Shown one piece after another: positions 43,516 through 52,512 of a stretch of DNA of 61,029 bases. The position numbers and the translations under genes are program-made. The notes below the pieces were generated by a model. That model saw only the letters and a program-made list of their open reading frames with translations, ran no database searches and was not told where the DNA came from. Position 1 is the first letter of the stretch, and each line of letters opens with the position of its first letter. Source of the DNA: Candidatus Cibiobacter qucibialis (GTDB lineage: Bacteria > Bacillota > Clostridia > Oscillospirales > Ruminococcaceae); NCBI GenBank assembly GCA_004000625.1, contig SAUS01000003.1:1-61029 (forward strand), written 5' to 3'.

Positions 43516-44787
43516 TTATAAAGAGTTATCTCCAACAGCAGCGTTTTTCGGTGTTGCGAATACTGCTTGGTGGTATGCCGTCAGCACGCTGAGCTTGCGC
43601 TGCTCCTGTACTTGTACATAGCGGGTCGTGACGGTGTTGATTTTCAGATTTACGCCCATTTGCTGGGAAAAATCGTCCACTGAATGTCCGAGAATTTGGC
43701 TAACTGCATAAAAATCACCTGTCAAATTGTACATATTGGTGCCCGCTGTGCCGCGTAGATCGTGAAATCGGATTTTCGGCATCCCAGTGCTACGCATAAA
43801 TCCGTTAAACTTGACCGAAATACGCTTTTGTAAGTATGGCGAACCGTCCGGCTTGCACACAACAAGATCGTTATCGTAATACTTGACCCCGCCGAGCTTG
43901 CACAACCGCCGCTGGTCGGCTTGTTCCTGTCTAAGCCGTAAAAAGATTGGCAGTGCTTCTTCTGTAATGGGAAATGAACGTGTTTCGCCTTCGTCACGGT
44001 CTTTCAATGGTTCCAAGTGCGGCACAATTTTAGCATCTTTTGGCAGGTCACAGGGGATTTGACCTTGCAAGGTAATTTGCCTGTGCGTCAAATCAACATC
44101 ACGCCAGCGTAACCCCAGTGCTTCGCTGAGTCGCAGCCCAAACAGAACAGCGAGCAGCACCACGGTCTCAAGTACATTACCATGTACAAACGCCAAAAGC
44201 TGCTGCACCTGTTCCACGGTGTACTTTTCATATTTGCGCCCGGCGTTCTTACTAAACCGTGTCATAATGTTCTTGGCTGGGTTGTTTGGAATGTAGCCAT
44301 ACTTTACCGCCGAGGACAGCGCAGAGCTTAAAATCCGATGGCAATAACGCACTGAATTCTCCGCCAGTCCCTTCTCACGCAGTTGCGCAATCATATCGTC
44401 AATCATTTGGGGTGTCAGTTTATTCAGAGGTACTTCGCCCAGCATGGGAATTAGATGTATGCTTATGCCGCTCCAATAGCTGTATCGTGTACTTTTTGCA
44501 AGGTTATGGTGGTAGCTTTCGTACCACTTGGGCAGATACTCTTTTAGCTTTTGCTTGCTTTCCGGTCCGTAGCCGACCATAGCGGCGCTGCCAGTCTGTA
44601 ACTCCAGCTTGATCTGTGCCTCATACAATTCTGCTTCCCTGCGCGTTGCAAAACCACGTTTAGCAATGCTTTTCTGCCTGCCGTTCTCGTAGACTTTCAC
44701 ATTGACATCGTAGACGATGCCCGATCTGCCTGTTAAAATTCCTTGGCTGTTTCGCTTGTTTTTGACTTTTCTCTCGCGGATCGCCAT
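43516..44787 (-). CDS. int: Tyrosine-type site-specific integrase
   Basis: A 423-residue phage/ICE-type integrase. An N-terminal arm-binding domain (about 1-70) and a core-binding SAM-like domain (80-170) precede the catalytic domain, with Arg in FGLRLSEALGLRW, HDLRGTAG, GHS, and the nucleophile Tyr in TTRYVQVQ. It should integrate and, with the excisionase, excise the island at tRNA-Ser. Its 3' end points at the left tRNA. The ATG at 44787 lies one base after the excisionase stop; a GTG 15 bases upstream is less likely. Confidence 0.93.
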   Translation of the reverse strand: MAIRERKVKNKRNSQGILTGRSGIVYDVNVKVYENGRQKSIAKRGFATRREAELYEAQIKLELQTGSAAMVGYGPESKQKLKEYLPKWYESYHHNLAKSTRYSYWSGISIHLIPMLGEVPLNKLTPQMIDDMIAQLREKGLAENSVRYCHRILSSALSSAVKYGYIPNNPAKNIMTRFSKNAGRKYEKYTVEQVQQLLAFVHGNVLETVVLLAVLFGLRLSEALGLRWRDVDLTHRQITLQGQIPCDLPKDAKIVPHLEPLKDRDEGETRSFPITEEALPIFLRLRQEQADQRRLCKLGGVKYYDNDLVVCKPDGSPYLQKRISVKFNGFMRSTGMPKIRFHDLRGTAGTNMYNLTGDFYAVSQILGHSVDDFSQQMGVNLKINTVTTRYVQVQEQRKLSVLTAYHQAVFATPKNAAVGDNSL

Positions 44788-44788
44788 A

Positions 44789-45034
44789 TCAGCACCCACC
44801 ACTTACAGACCTTGCTGGGGTCTTGGCACGGTTGTAATAATCCCAAATCGCCTGTTCGGAAATCAGGCGACGGTTGCCGTTCTGGATGAACTCCAACTCG
44901 CCGTTGTCCATTAACTGGCGCAGTCGATTTTCTCCGATGCCGGAAACAACTGCCATTTGTTCCACAGTTTTCAGCATCGGTTCAAACGGATTTCGCACAG
45001 CTTGCGGTGTTTTTTGCTTTGCATATCTTGCCAT
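44789..45034 (-). CDS. xis: Excisionase-like helix-turn-helix protein
   Basis: An 81-residue protein with a MerR/excisionase-type winged helix (VEQMAVVSGIGENRLRQLMD, then FIQNGNRRLISEQAIWDYY). It probably directs integrase towards excision. AGGAGGGATAGTT precedes the ATG at 45034. It is just upstream of the integrase (TGATATG junction) under a consensus promoter whose spacer holds a palindrome. Confidence 0.82.
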   Translation of the reverse strand: MARYAKQKTPQAVRNPFEPMLKTVEQMAVVSGIGENRLRQLMDNGELEFIQNGNRRLISEQAIWDYYNRAKTPARSVSGGC

Positions 45035-45192
45035 AACTATCCCTCCTGCGGTATAATTTATAAAACAAATTGTTTGTGGTACTTGTGCACAGCACAGGAA
45101 CACGATCATTTGTAAGGCTTGAAGATTTGGTATATTCAGTTTTCAAGGTTCATCAGCACCACATTCAAAATGCTTGTGATGTCTGCAAGTTC

Positions 45193-45220
45193 ATTATACC
45201 ACAAGCGTTTTGCTTGTCAA
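45193..45220 (-). promoter_or_regulatory. xis-int promoter with embedded operator
   Basis: On the minus strand TTGACA (45215-45220) and TATAAT (45193-45198) are 16 bases apart. The palindrome ACAAGC-GTTTT-GCTTGT (45201-45217) fills the spacer, where a bound repressor would block polymerase. The divergent XRE protein is the obvious candidate. Confidence 0.75.
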
Positions 45221-45269
45221 TATATATTTTTACTTTTTATTGCAACTTATTTTCTGTGGGAGGTTCTTT

Positions 45270-45818
45270 ATGGATACAACTGGGAGACGCATTAAACGTC
45301 TGCGTTTGAAAAAGGGAATCTCGCAATCTCAACTTTCTAAGCGCTCCGGCATTACCTCAACGCTTCTTCAACAGTACGAATATGGTACGCGCCATCCCAA
45401 GGAAGATCAGTTAAACAAAATCGCATTGGCGCTTGGCGTAGCGCCTGCTATGCTGCGTCCGTTGGATGTGGATACAATCGAGGGGCTGCTCGCCATCATC
45501 TACGAAATGCACTCCAGTTACCACGGCATAGAAATTATCGAAGAAAACGGTACAACTTCTATCCGTTTGCCCAATACACTACAAGCCGAGCCCGCCAGAT
45601 ATGCATTGCACTTAATCAAGAAATTTATGGAACAGCCGCTATTCGGTTCAGACGAAGAAGCTCCCGTTGCCATGAACGCAGACGAAATTCAACCTGATAC
45701 TGGTGTGACACTTGCTGAAGAAATAAAGTGGTACAATCAGCAGTCAAGGTTTCTGCATGACACCGAAGAACTTGGGATTTGGTCCGATACCAGCCGTGAA
45801 GAAGATACCTCAACTTAA
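45270..45818 (+). CDS. XRE-family transcriptional regulator
   Basis: A 182-residue protein with an N-terminal Cro/CI-type helix-turn-helix (RIKRLRLKKGISQSQLSKRS, TSTLLQQYEYGTRHPKEDQL) and an uncharacterised C-terminal part. It is divergent from xis-int and likely represses them through the palindrome at 45201-45217. GGGAGG before the ATG at 45270 sets the start. The next small gene follows 30 bases later. Confidence 0.85.
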   Translation: MDTTGRRIKRLRLKKGISQSQLSKRSGITSTLLQQYEYGTRHPKEDQLNKIALALGVAPAMLRPLDVDTIEGLLAIIYEMHSSYHGIEIIEENGTTSIRLPNTLQAEPARYALHLIKKFMEQPLFGSDEEAPVAMNADEIQPDTGVTLAEEIKWYNQQSRFLHDTEELGIWSDTSREEDTST

Positions 45819-45848
45819 AATCGTTTCTGCATACAGGAGTAACAATAA

Positions 45849-46211
45849 ATGGACAGTAAATTGACCGCAGAACAAGAAAAACTAGCTGCACTAATAGAAT
45901 CCGACTACGCACTATTGAAATTCGGCTATTATGGGCAGGAATACGAGTTTGCTGTTGCTGAGCGAGACCCGCGCCTATACAGAAAAATGCTGAAACGCCC
46001 GGACTATCATCAATTTATCGCAGATAAAGACAAACAATATCGCCATGAAACCAGCGTGATGATGGCTGTACTGGCTGATATGCGCGGCATAACTCCAACG
46101 ACAAAGCAGGAAAATGAAAGCGGTTGGTACAAAACTATGTTCTCGCTAAAAGCAGAAGCGGAGACTTTCACGCGGAATAGTATCCTGCATGATGTCGAAA
46201 CAGATTTTTGA
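45849..46211 (+). CDS. Hypothetical protein of the island
   Basis: A 120-residue, charged, probably helical protein (KLTAEQEKLAALIESDYALL, HETSVMMAVLADMRGITPT). No family recognised. It is co-oriented with the XRE regulator and ends before a very strong terminator, so it belongs to the regulatory transcript of the island. GGAGTAACAATAA precedes the ATG. Confidence 0.6.
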   Translation: MDSKLTAEQEKLAALIESDYALLKFGYYGQEYEFAVAERDPRLYRKMLKRPDYHQFIADKDKQYRHETSVMMAVLADMRGITPTTKQENESGWYKTMFSLKAEAETFTRNSILHDVETDF

Positions 46212-46230
46212 CGAGAGCATATTTTATCGT

Positions 46231-46284
46231 AAAAGCGCCCTATCAAAAGAAGTGGATTGGCTTCTTTTGATAGGGCGCTTTTGT
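46231..46284 (+). terminator. Strong terminator
   Basis: AAAAGCGCCCTATCAAAAGAAG and its exact 22-base complement form a perfect hairpin with an eight-base loop and T-rich end. It insulates the regulatory genes from the defence operon. Confidence 0.92.
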
Positions 46285-46343
46285 CATATATACCAAATCG
46301 AATATTTAACTTCATCATATTTTACAAAAAGATGTACTTTCTA

Positions 46344-46405
46344 TTGACTTTTTTGCAATAACAGAATACAATATATTTACATCATTTTAATAAATTTGAT
46401 GTAAA
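46344..46405 (+). promoter_or_regulatory. Promoter and operator of the fic-hsd operon
   Basis: TTGACT (46344-46349), 17 bases, TACAAT (46367-46372). Directly downstream lies the inverted repeat TTTACATCA (46376-46384)/TGATGTAAA (46397-46405), placed as a repressor site over the transcription start. Confidence 0.75.
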
Positions 46406-46424
46406 TAAAAATAAAGGTTCTACA

Positions 46425-47420
46425 ATGAAAACATTTAACTTCAAAGCAGTATATTCTCAGCTGCTGACACCAGAGATCGTGTTCCGTCTGACGCAACTCC
46501 ATGAATACAAAGGTCGGCTGAACAGACTCCTTGAAACAGATGCTGCCGCCTTATCCGAAATCAAAGAGACCGCGGCACTGCAAACTGTTGCCGCATCGAA
46601 TCGCATGGAAGGCATCACCGTTGCCGAGGATCGGCTGAAAAAGCTTATCTTGAATAAAACCAATCCGCAAACCGATGGTGAGAAAAAAGTGGCAGGTTAT
46701 CGGGATGTGCTAACCTCCATAAGTGCCAATTATGACTTCCTGCCACCGGCACCATCCACTATTTTACAGTTGCATCGGGATTTATACAAATTCAGCGGTA
46801 AAACTGTGGGTGGTAATTATAAAGGTACCGCCGGCGAACCATGCGCTGAAAGCCTTGCTTCCCTATGCAATGCCTTTGAACAAGCCCTGCAAGACCCAGT
46901 ACTTGACCCGCTGCTGCTGATTTCGATGTTCATGGTAGACTTTTTGAACATCGCCCCCTTCGATAACGGTACAGAACGAATGAGCCGCCTGCTGCTGGCA
47001 CTGCTCCTGTACCGTTCCGGCTATGAAGTGGAGCAATACAGCAGCATAGACGCAATTCTTCTTAACACAAAAGTGTCCTATGATACATCGCTGCAACGCA
47101 GTTCCCATAACTGGGCTACCGACACAAATGACTACGCACCTTTTACCACCTACCTGCTGAGCACTCTTGTTACGGCATACAAAAGCTTTGACGAGATTGC
47201 CACACAGCTAACCGCCAAGGGTCTGTCAAAGCCTGACCGCGTGCGCGAAATCATTAAATTGCACCAAGGCGAAATCACCAAAAGCGAAATCTTAAAGCAG
47301 TGTCCGGACATCAGCCAAATCACTGTCCAGCGGGCACTGGCAGACCTGCTAAATAACAAGCAAATCACAAAAATCGGCGGTGGCCGCTACACTTCTTATA
47401 TTTGGAATGGGGAGAACTAA
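46425..47420 (+). CDS. Fic-domain protein with degenerate active site
   Basis: A 331-residue Fic protein: N-terminal domain with the inhibitory-helix motif SNRMEG (residues 58-63), Fic core, and a C-terminal winged helix (ITKSEILKQCPDISQITVQ). The catalytic motif HPFxxGNGRxxR is replaced by APFDNGTERMSR (about 176-187): the His, the metal-binding Asp and the Asn are lost. AMP transfer is therefore unlikely, though the regulatory motif is kept. It starts the defence operon and ends two bases before hsdM. A DNA-binding regulatory role for the operon is possible. Confidence 0.85.
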   Translation: MKTFNFKAVYSQLLTPEIVFRLTQLHEYKGRLNRLLETDAAALSEIKETAALQTVAASNRMEGITVAEDRLKKLILNKTNPQTDGEKKVAGYRDVLTSISANYDFLPPAPSTILQLHRDLYKFSGKTVGGNYKGTAGEPCAESLASLCNAFEQALQDPVLDPLLLISMFMVDFLNIAPFDNGTERMSRLLLALLLYRSGYEVEQYSSIDAILLNTKVSYDTSLQRSSHNWATDTNDYAPFTTYLLSTLVTAYKSFDEIATQLTAKGLSKPDRVREIIKLHQGEITKSEILKQCPDISQITVQRALADLLNNKQITKIGGGRYTSYIWNGEN

Positions 47421-47421
47421 C

Positions 47422-48921
47422 ATGATTACAGGAGAACTCAAAAACAAAATCGACAGCCTTTGGGATATTTTTGCAGCGGGCGGTCTTGTAAACCCGCTGG
47501 ATGTCATCGAACAAATCACCTATTTAATGTTTATTCACGACTTAGACGATTCCGACAATCTGCGCGCAAAAGAGGCCGCTATGCTGGGGCTGCCGTACCA
47601 GAGCATTTTTGCTGACGAGGTACAAATCGGTGAGCGCACCATTGACGGTCAACAACTCAAATGGAGCGTTTTCCACGATTTCCCGGCGCAAAAAATGTAC
47701 GCCACCATGCAGGAATGGGTGTTTCCTTTTATCAAAAATCTGCACGGTGACAAAAACAGCGCCTACTCCAAATACATGGACGACGCCATTTTCAAGCTGC
47801 CCACACCGCTGCTGCTCTCGAAAGTCGTGGACTCGCTGGACGAAATTTACCGCCTGATGAACGAGTCACAGGCCGTTGATGTGCGCGGTGACACTTATGA
47901 ATATCTGCTCTCCAAAATCGCACAGTCCGGCTTGAACGGTCAGTTCCGCACACCGCGCCATATCATCCGTATGATGGTCGAGCTGATGGACCCCAAGGCG
48001 GACGAAGTCATCTGCGACCCCGCTTGCGGCACCTCCGGCTTTTTGGTTTCTGCGGGTGAGTACCTGAAAGAACACCGCAAGGAAGAAATTTTCTTTGACC
48101 GTCAGAAAAAAGACCACTATATGAACCATATGTTCTATGGCTACGATATGGATCGCACGATGCTGCGTATCGGTGCTATGAACATGATGACCCACGGCAT
48201 TGACAACCCATTTATCGAGTACCGCGACAGCCTTTCCGACCAGAACCCGGACAAAGAGAAATACTCTCTGATTCTGGCCAATCCGCCATTCAAAGGCAGC
48301 CTTGACTATGACACAGTGTCGGCTGATTTGTTGAAAGTCTGCAAGACCAAAAAGACCGAATTACTGTTCCTCACGCTGTTTTTGCGTATGCTGAAAATCG
48401 GCGGTCGCTGCGCCTGTATTGTTCCCGATGGTGTGCTGTTCGGCTCGTCCACCGCGCACAAGGCAATCCGTAAAGAATTGGTAGACGGCAACCGTCTGGA
48501 GGCAGTTATCTCGATGCCGTCCGGCGTGTTCAAGCCTTACGCAGGCGTATCCACGGCTATCCTGATTTTCACCAAGACCGGGCATGGCGGCACGGACAAC
48601 GTGTGGTTTTACGATATGCAGGCCGACGGTCTTTCGCTGGACGACAAACGCAGCCCTGTGCAGGAGAACGATATTCCCGATATTATCGCTCGTTTCAAGA
48701 ATCTGGAGGGTGAAAAAGACCGCGCACGCACGGAAAAATCTTTCTTTGTACCAAAGCAGGAAATTGTTGAGAACGGCTATGATTTGTCCATCAACAAATA
48801 CAAAAAGACCGAGTACAAGCCGGTGGAGTACCCGCCGACGAGCGAAATTCTGGCGGAGCTGCGCCGTTTGGAGAACGAAGTAAACACCACGATGGACGAG
48901 CTGGAACAGATGTTGAAGTGA
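47422..48921 (+). CDS. hsdM: Type I restriction-modification system methyltransferase subunit
   Basis: A 499-residue N6-adenine methyltransferase. The N-terminal HsdM domain (LKNKIDSLWDIFAAGGLVN, YLMFIHDLDD) is followed by the AdoMet site DPACGTSGFL (Asp near 199) and catalytic NPPF (Asn near 287). With HsdS it methylates the target and with HsdR it forms the restriction complex. GGGGAG overlaps the end of the Fic gene and precedes ATG 47422. Confidence 0.95.
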   Translation: MITGELKNKIDSLWDIFAAGGLVNPLDVIEQITYLMFIHDLDDSDNLRAKEAAMLGLPYQSIFADEVQIGERTIDGQQLKWSVFHDFPAQKMYATMQEWVFPFIKNLHGDKNSAYSKYMDDAIFKLPTPLLLSKVVDSLDEIYRLMNESQAVDVRGDTYEYLLSKIAQSGLNGQFRTPRHIIRMMVELMDPKADEVICDPACGTSGFLVSAGEYLKEHRKEEIFFDRQKKDHYMNHMFYGYDMDRTMLRIGAMNMMTHGIDNPFIEYRDSLSDQNPDKEKYSLILANPPFKGSLDYDTVSADLLKVCKTKKTELLFLTLFLRMLKIGGRCACIVPDGVLFGSSTAHKAIRKELVDGNRLEAVISMPSGVFKPYAGVSTAILIFTKTGHGGTDNVWFYDMQADGLSLDDKRSPVQENDIPDIIARFKNLEGEKDRARTEKSFFVPKQEIVENGYDLSINKYKKTEYKPVEYPPTSEILAELRRLENEVNTTMDELEQMLK

Positions 48922-48931
48922 GGGACGCGCT

Positions 48932-49819
48932 ATGACTGAAAATGATAAGCTGCAAATGTTTGAGGACCAGCCGATTCGTACCGCCTGGAATGAGGAACAG
49001 GAAGAATGGTACTTTTCTATTGTGGATGCAGTGGCTGTGCTGACAGAGCAGACAGACCCCCGAAAAGCAAGCACCTATTGGGCTGTTATGAAAAAGCGTC
49101 TGAAAGATGAGGGGGCTGATGAGTTGCTTACAAATTGTAAGCAACTCAAGATGCGTTCCCCTAAAGACGGAAAACGATACAAAACCGATGTAGCCAACAC
49201 GGAGCAGCTTTTGCGCATTATCCAGTCGATTCCGTCTAAAAAAGCCGAGCCGTTCAAAATGTGGCTGGCCATGGTCGGGCGTGAGCGCATTGAGGAAATC
49301 ATCGACCCGGAACTGACCATTGAACGTGCGCTGGACACCTACGCACAAAAAGGCTACCCACCGGAGTGGATCAACCAGCGCCTGCAAACCATCCGCGCCC
49401 GCAAAGAGCTGACCGATGCGTGGAGCGCGCACGGGGTGCAAAAGGGGCAGGAGTACGCCATTTTGACGGACGAAGTCACAAAGGCGTGGTCCGGGCTGAA
49501 CACGCGGCAGTACAAGAACCTGAAAGGGCTGAAAAAGGAAAACCTGCGCGACAATATGAGTACGTTAGAGCTGGCGCTGAATATGTTGGCGGAAGCCACC
49601 ACAACAGAACTCACCAAGGCTCAGAATCCGCAAGGGCTGGAAGAAAACCGCACTGTGGCAAAGCAGGGCGGCACGGTAGCCGGCAACGCCCGAAAAGAAA
49701 TTGAAGCGCAGACCGGTCGCCCGGTGGTTACGGCAGAAAACGCAAGCACAATGCTGCTGGGGCAGGCTGTTGCCGGGATGATTGAGGGCGTTGTGAAAGA
49801 TGAAGATGATAAAGAATAA
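48932..49819 (+). CDS. BRO/antirepressor-like protein (DinD-like)
   Basis: A 295-residue protein with an N-terminal BRO-N-type domain (WNEEQEEWYFSIVDAVAVLT, YWAVMKKRLKDEG, NTEQLLRIIQSIPS) and a long helical C-terminal region containing AITVE-like and NARKEIEAQTG segments, as in DNA damage-inducible protein D. Such proteins occur in phages and in type I restriction loci; here the gene is inserted between hsdM and hsdS. It starts ten bases after the hsdM stop. Its role may be regulation of restriction after DNA damage, which is inference. Confidence 0.75.
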   Translation: MTENDKLQMFEDQPIRTAWNEEQEEWYFSIVDAVAVLTEQTDPRKASTYWAVMKKRLKDEGADELLTNCKQLKMRSPKDGKRYKTDVANTEQLLRIIQSIPSKKAEPFKMWLAMVGRERIEEIIDPELTIERALDTYAQKGYPPEWINQRLQTIRARKELTDAWSAHGVQKGQEYAILTDEVTKAWSGLNTRQYKNLKGLKKENLRDNMSTLELALNMLAEATTTELTKAQNPQGLEENRTVAKQGGTVAGNARKEIEAQTGRPVVTAENASTMLLGQAVAGMIEGVVKDEDDKE

Positions 49820-49866
49820 CTCTGCTGTGATGGCGGATACAACTTCGGATTTGTGGAGATAAATAA

Positions 49867-51000
49867 ATGAAGTTAAAAGAATTGGGGACAATTGTTACCG
49901 GGAATACTCCAAGCAAACAGTCCGTAGAGAATTGGGATTCACCAGATATTGGTTTTGTGAAGCCCGATATTATAAGCGATACAGGTATTTCCATTATCGA
50001 TGATGCCGCAGAATATATCTCGGAAAAAGCCCGCGCAAAAGCCCGAATTGTTGGAGAAAACTCGATACTGATAACTTGCATTGGAAGTATTGGAAAGATA
50101 GGAATAACAGCAAAAGGGACATTTGCGTTTAATCAGCAGATAAATGCAATTATTCCTAACCGCAAAGTCAACTCTAAATATTTAGCATATGCGCTTTTAT
50201 ACGCTAAGCCCAGATTAGTTGCTATTGCAAACGCACCTGTTGTTCCAATAATCAATAAAAGTCAATTTGGCGATTTTGAAATTAAAGTTACCGAAAACAC
50301 TGAATACCAAAGCAAAGCGGTTGAGGTTCTTGATACTGTCAATGCTATTATTGAAAGCAGGCGTCAACAACTCCAAAAACTGGACGAGCTCGTCAAAGCT
50401 CGATTTGTCGAATTGTTTGGGGATCTCAAATCCAATCCAATGGAATGGCCTGTTGTACCTTTCACTGAGTTTGCTAAAATTGATGGGAATATGACAACAG
50501 ATTATGAAAAATACGCCGATTATCCGCATATAGGCATTGACAGCATTGAGAAAGGCACTGGAGCGCTAAAAGGCTACCGTACAGTCAGAGAAGATGGTGT
50601 GATAAGCGGAAAGTACATATTTACGCCGCAACATATCATTTATAGTAAGATCCGCCCCAATCTCAATAAAGTCGCATTGCCCGATTTTGAGGGGTTGTGT
50701 TCTGCGGATGCATACCCAATACTACCGAACCACAGCAACTGCAACCGCGTGTTTCTGGCCATTGCGTTGCGGTCGAAATATTTCTTGGAGTACATTTTAC
50801 AATTCAGTTCACGCACGAATCTGCCAAAGGTAAACCGAAAAGAGATTACAGGTTTTCGTATGCCCCTTCCACCGCTTAAACTGCAAGAGCAGTTCGCTGC
50901 CTTCGTTGAACAGACCGACAAATCAAAAGTTGCTGTGCAGAAATCTCTTGACGAAGCACAACATTTGTTTGACTGCCTTATGCAGGAATATTTTTCCTAA
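49867..51000 (+). CDS. hsdS: Type I restriction-modification specificity subunit
   Basis: A 377-residue HsdS with two target-recognition domains, each followed by a conserved helix: about residues 1-150 then AVEVLDTVNAIIESRRQQLQ, and about 190-345 then EQFAAFVEQTDKSKVAVQKS. The recognition sequence cannot be read from the protein. It is AT-rich compared with hsdM and hsdR, common for exchangeable HsdS genes. GGAGATAAATAA lies before the ATG, next to ACAACTTCGGATTTGT, a motif also seen at 9204. Confidence 0.92.
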   Translation: MKLKELGTIVTGNTPSKQSVENWDSPDIGFVKPDIISDTGISIIDDAAEYISEKARAKARIVGENSILITCIGSIGKIGITAKGTFAFNQQINAIIPNRKVNSKYLAYALLYAKPRLVAIANAPVVPIINKSQFGDFEIKVTENTEYQSKAVEVLDTVNAIIESRRQQLQKLDELVKARFVELFGDLKSNPMEWPVVPFTEFAKIDGNMTTDYEKYADYPHIGIDSIEKGTGALKGYRTVREDGVISGKYIFTPQHIIYSKIRPNLNKVALPDFEGLCSADAYPILPNHSNCNRVFLAIALRSKYFLEYILQFSSRTNLPKVNRKEITGFRMPLPPLKLQEQFAAFVEQTDKSKVAVQKSLDEAQHLFDCLMQEYFS

Positions 51001-51094
51001 GGCGGGCTGCTGGTTTACGTCATAACATCAATTTATATATGTAATTATTTTTGCTTTCTAATAATGTGTGAGGATAAATTAAGGAGTAGCACAG

Positions 51095-52501
51095 ATGAGC
51101 TTTCAAACACTGCACCTAACGAAGGGTGACATTTCTCAAATCTTTAATATTCAAGAAGACCACTTCAACGATTTCAAAGCCAAGGAATTGAATGGGAAGC
51201 AATTCAGTAAGGCTGTATCGGCATTTGCCAATGCAAGCGGGGGCGAAATATATGTAGGGATTAGAGAAGAGACAGCGTCAAAAGTCAAACATTGGGAGGG
51301 ATTTGGCTGTCCAGAGGATGCAAACTCTTTTATACAAATATTAGAGGGACTTTCGACTGTCGAAAAATACTACGATGCGGAGTTTTTATTGCATCCAGAA
51401 CTCAAAACATATGTGTTGAAGGCAACAATATTTAAAACACAAAGTATTGTGAAGACAACGGATGGTAAGGTCTACGTGCGAAAGGGCGCGCAGAGTTTAC
51501 CTGTGGATACCCCAGAAAAGTTGCGTAGGCTTGAGTTGGATAAAGGAATCACCTCCTATGAAAACGAAACCGTAGGCGAGTCGGAGCTGGAAGATGCTAC
51601 TGAATCTGAAATTTTCAAACAGTTTAGATCTGCAATTATTCCGGAAGTCGAAGCTGCGCATTGGTTAAAGAAGCAGCGCCTGACTCATGGCAACAAATTG
51701 ACTGTTGCTGGCGAGCTATTGTTTTCTGATGAGCCTCAAATCTGTTTGCCGAAAAGGTCATCAATAAAAATTTTTCGCTATAAAACTTCTGATGTTGCAG
51801 ACAGAGATACCCTTGCGGAGCTTCCAATAACAATCGAAGGATGTGCATACACACAAATTTACGCCGCTGTTGAAAAGACAAAAGCAATCATAGAGTCCAT
51901 ACGAAAACTAGGTACAAACTTCGAATATATCGAATATCCAGAAGAAACCCTACACGAAATCATAACAAATGCCGTCCTACATAGAGACTATAGCATTGCA
52001 ACCGATATACAAATCAGAGTTTTTGACAATCGCGTCGAAATTGAAAGTCCGGGGAAATTACCTGGTCATGTAACAGAAGAAAATATATTGTCCGCGCAAG
52101 CCGCAAGAAACCCAAAGCTAGTGCGCCTAATTAACAAGTTTCCAGAGGCTCCCAATAAAGATGTTGGAGAAGGGCTTAACACTGCATTTGATGCTATGAC
52201 AAAACTACGTTTAAAAGTTCCGCAAATCAAGGAACTTGAAAATTCTGTTCTTGTTATTGTTAAGCACGAAAAACTTGCTTCTCCAGAAGAACTCGTTATT
52301 GAATACCTTTTGAAGCATGACACAATCAAGAATGGTATCGGACGAAACGTTACAGGTATAAAATCCGAAAACACAATGAAAAGCGTGTTTTATCGTCTAA
52401 GAGATCGTGGGTTTATCCAGCTTGTTCATGGATACAATTATTGGGTTAAGTCAGACAGATTTAACGAGCTAGTTCATGACCAGTTTTCTCATATAAAATA
52501 A
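51095..52501 (+). CDS. Schlafen AlbA_2-domain ATP-binding protein
   Basis: A 468-residue protein with an N-terminal AlbA_2 (Schlafen-like) domain (HFNDFKAKELNGKQFSKAVSAFANASGGEIYVG), a GHKL-type ATPase-like region (TLHEIITNAVLHRDYSI, VEIESPGKLPGHVT) and a C-terminal winged helix. Relatives are annotated as ATP-dependent helicase-like or transcriptional regulators and are frequent passengers in type I loci. AAGGAG before the ATG. It sits between hsdS and hsdR. AlbA_2 domains in related proteins can cleave RNA; whether this one does is unknown. Confidence 0.82.
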   Translation: MSFQTLHLTKGDISQIFNIQEDHFNDFKAKELNGKQFSKAVSAFANASGGEIYVGIREETASKVKHWEGFGCPEDANSFIQILEGLSTVEKYYDAEFLLHPELKTYVLKATIFKTQSIVKTTDGKVYVRKGAQSLPVDTPEKLRRLELDKGITSYENETVGESELEDATESEIFKQFRSAIIPEVEAAHWLKKQRLTHGNKLTVAGELLFSDEPQICLPKRSSIKIFRYKTSDVADRDTLAELPITIEGCAYTQIYAAVEKTKAIIESIRKLGTNFEYIEYPEETLHEIITNAVLHRDYSIATDIQIRVFDNRVEIESPGKLPGHVTEENILSAQAARNPKLVRLINKFPEAPNKDVGEGLNTAFDAMTKLRLKVPQIKELENSVLVIVKHEKLASPEELVIEYLLKHDTIKNGIGRNVTGIKSENTMKSVFYRLRDRGFIQLVHGYNYWVKSDRFNELVHDQFSHIK

Positions 52502-52512
52502 GAGGATTCTTT

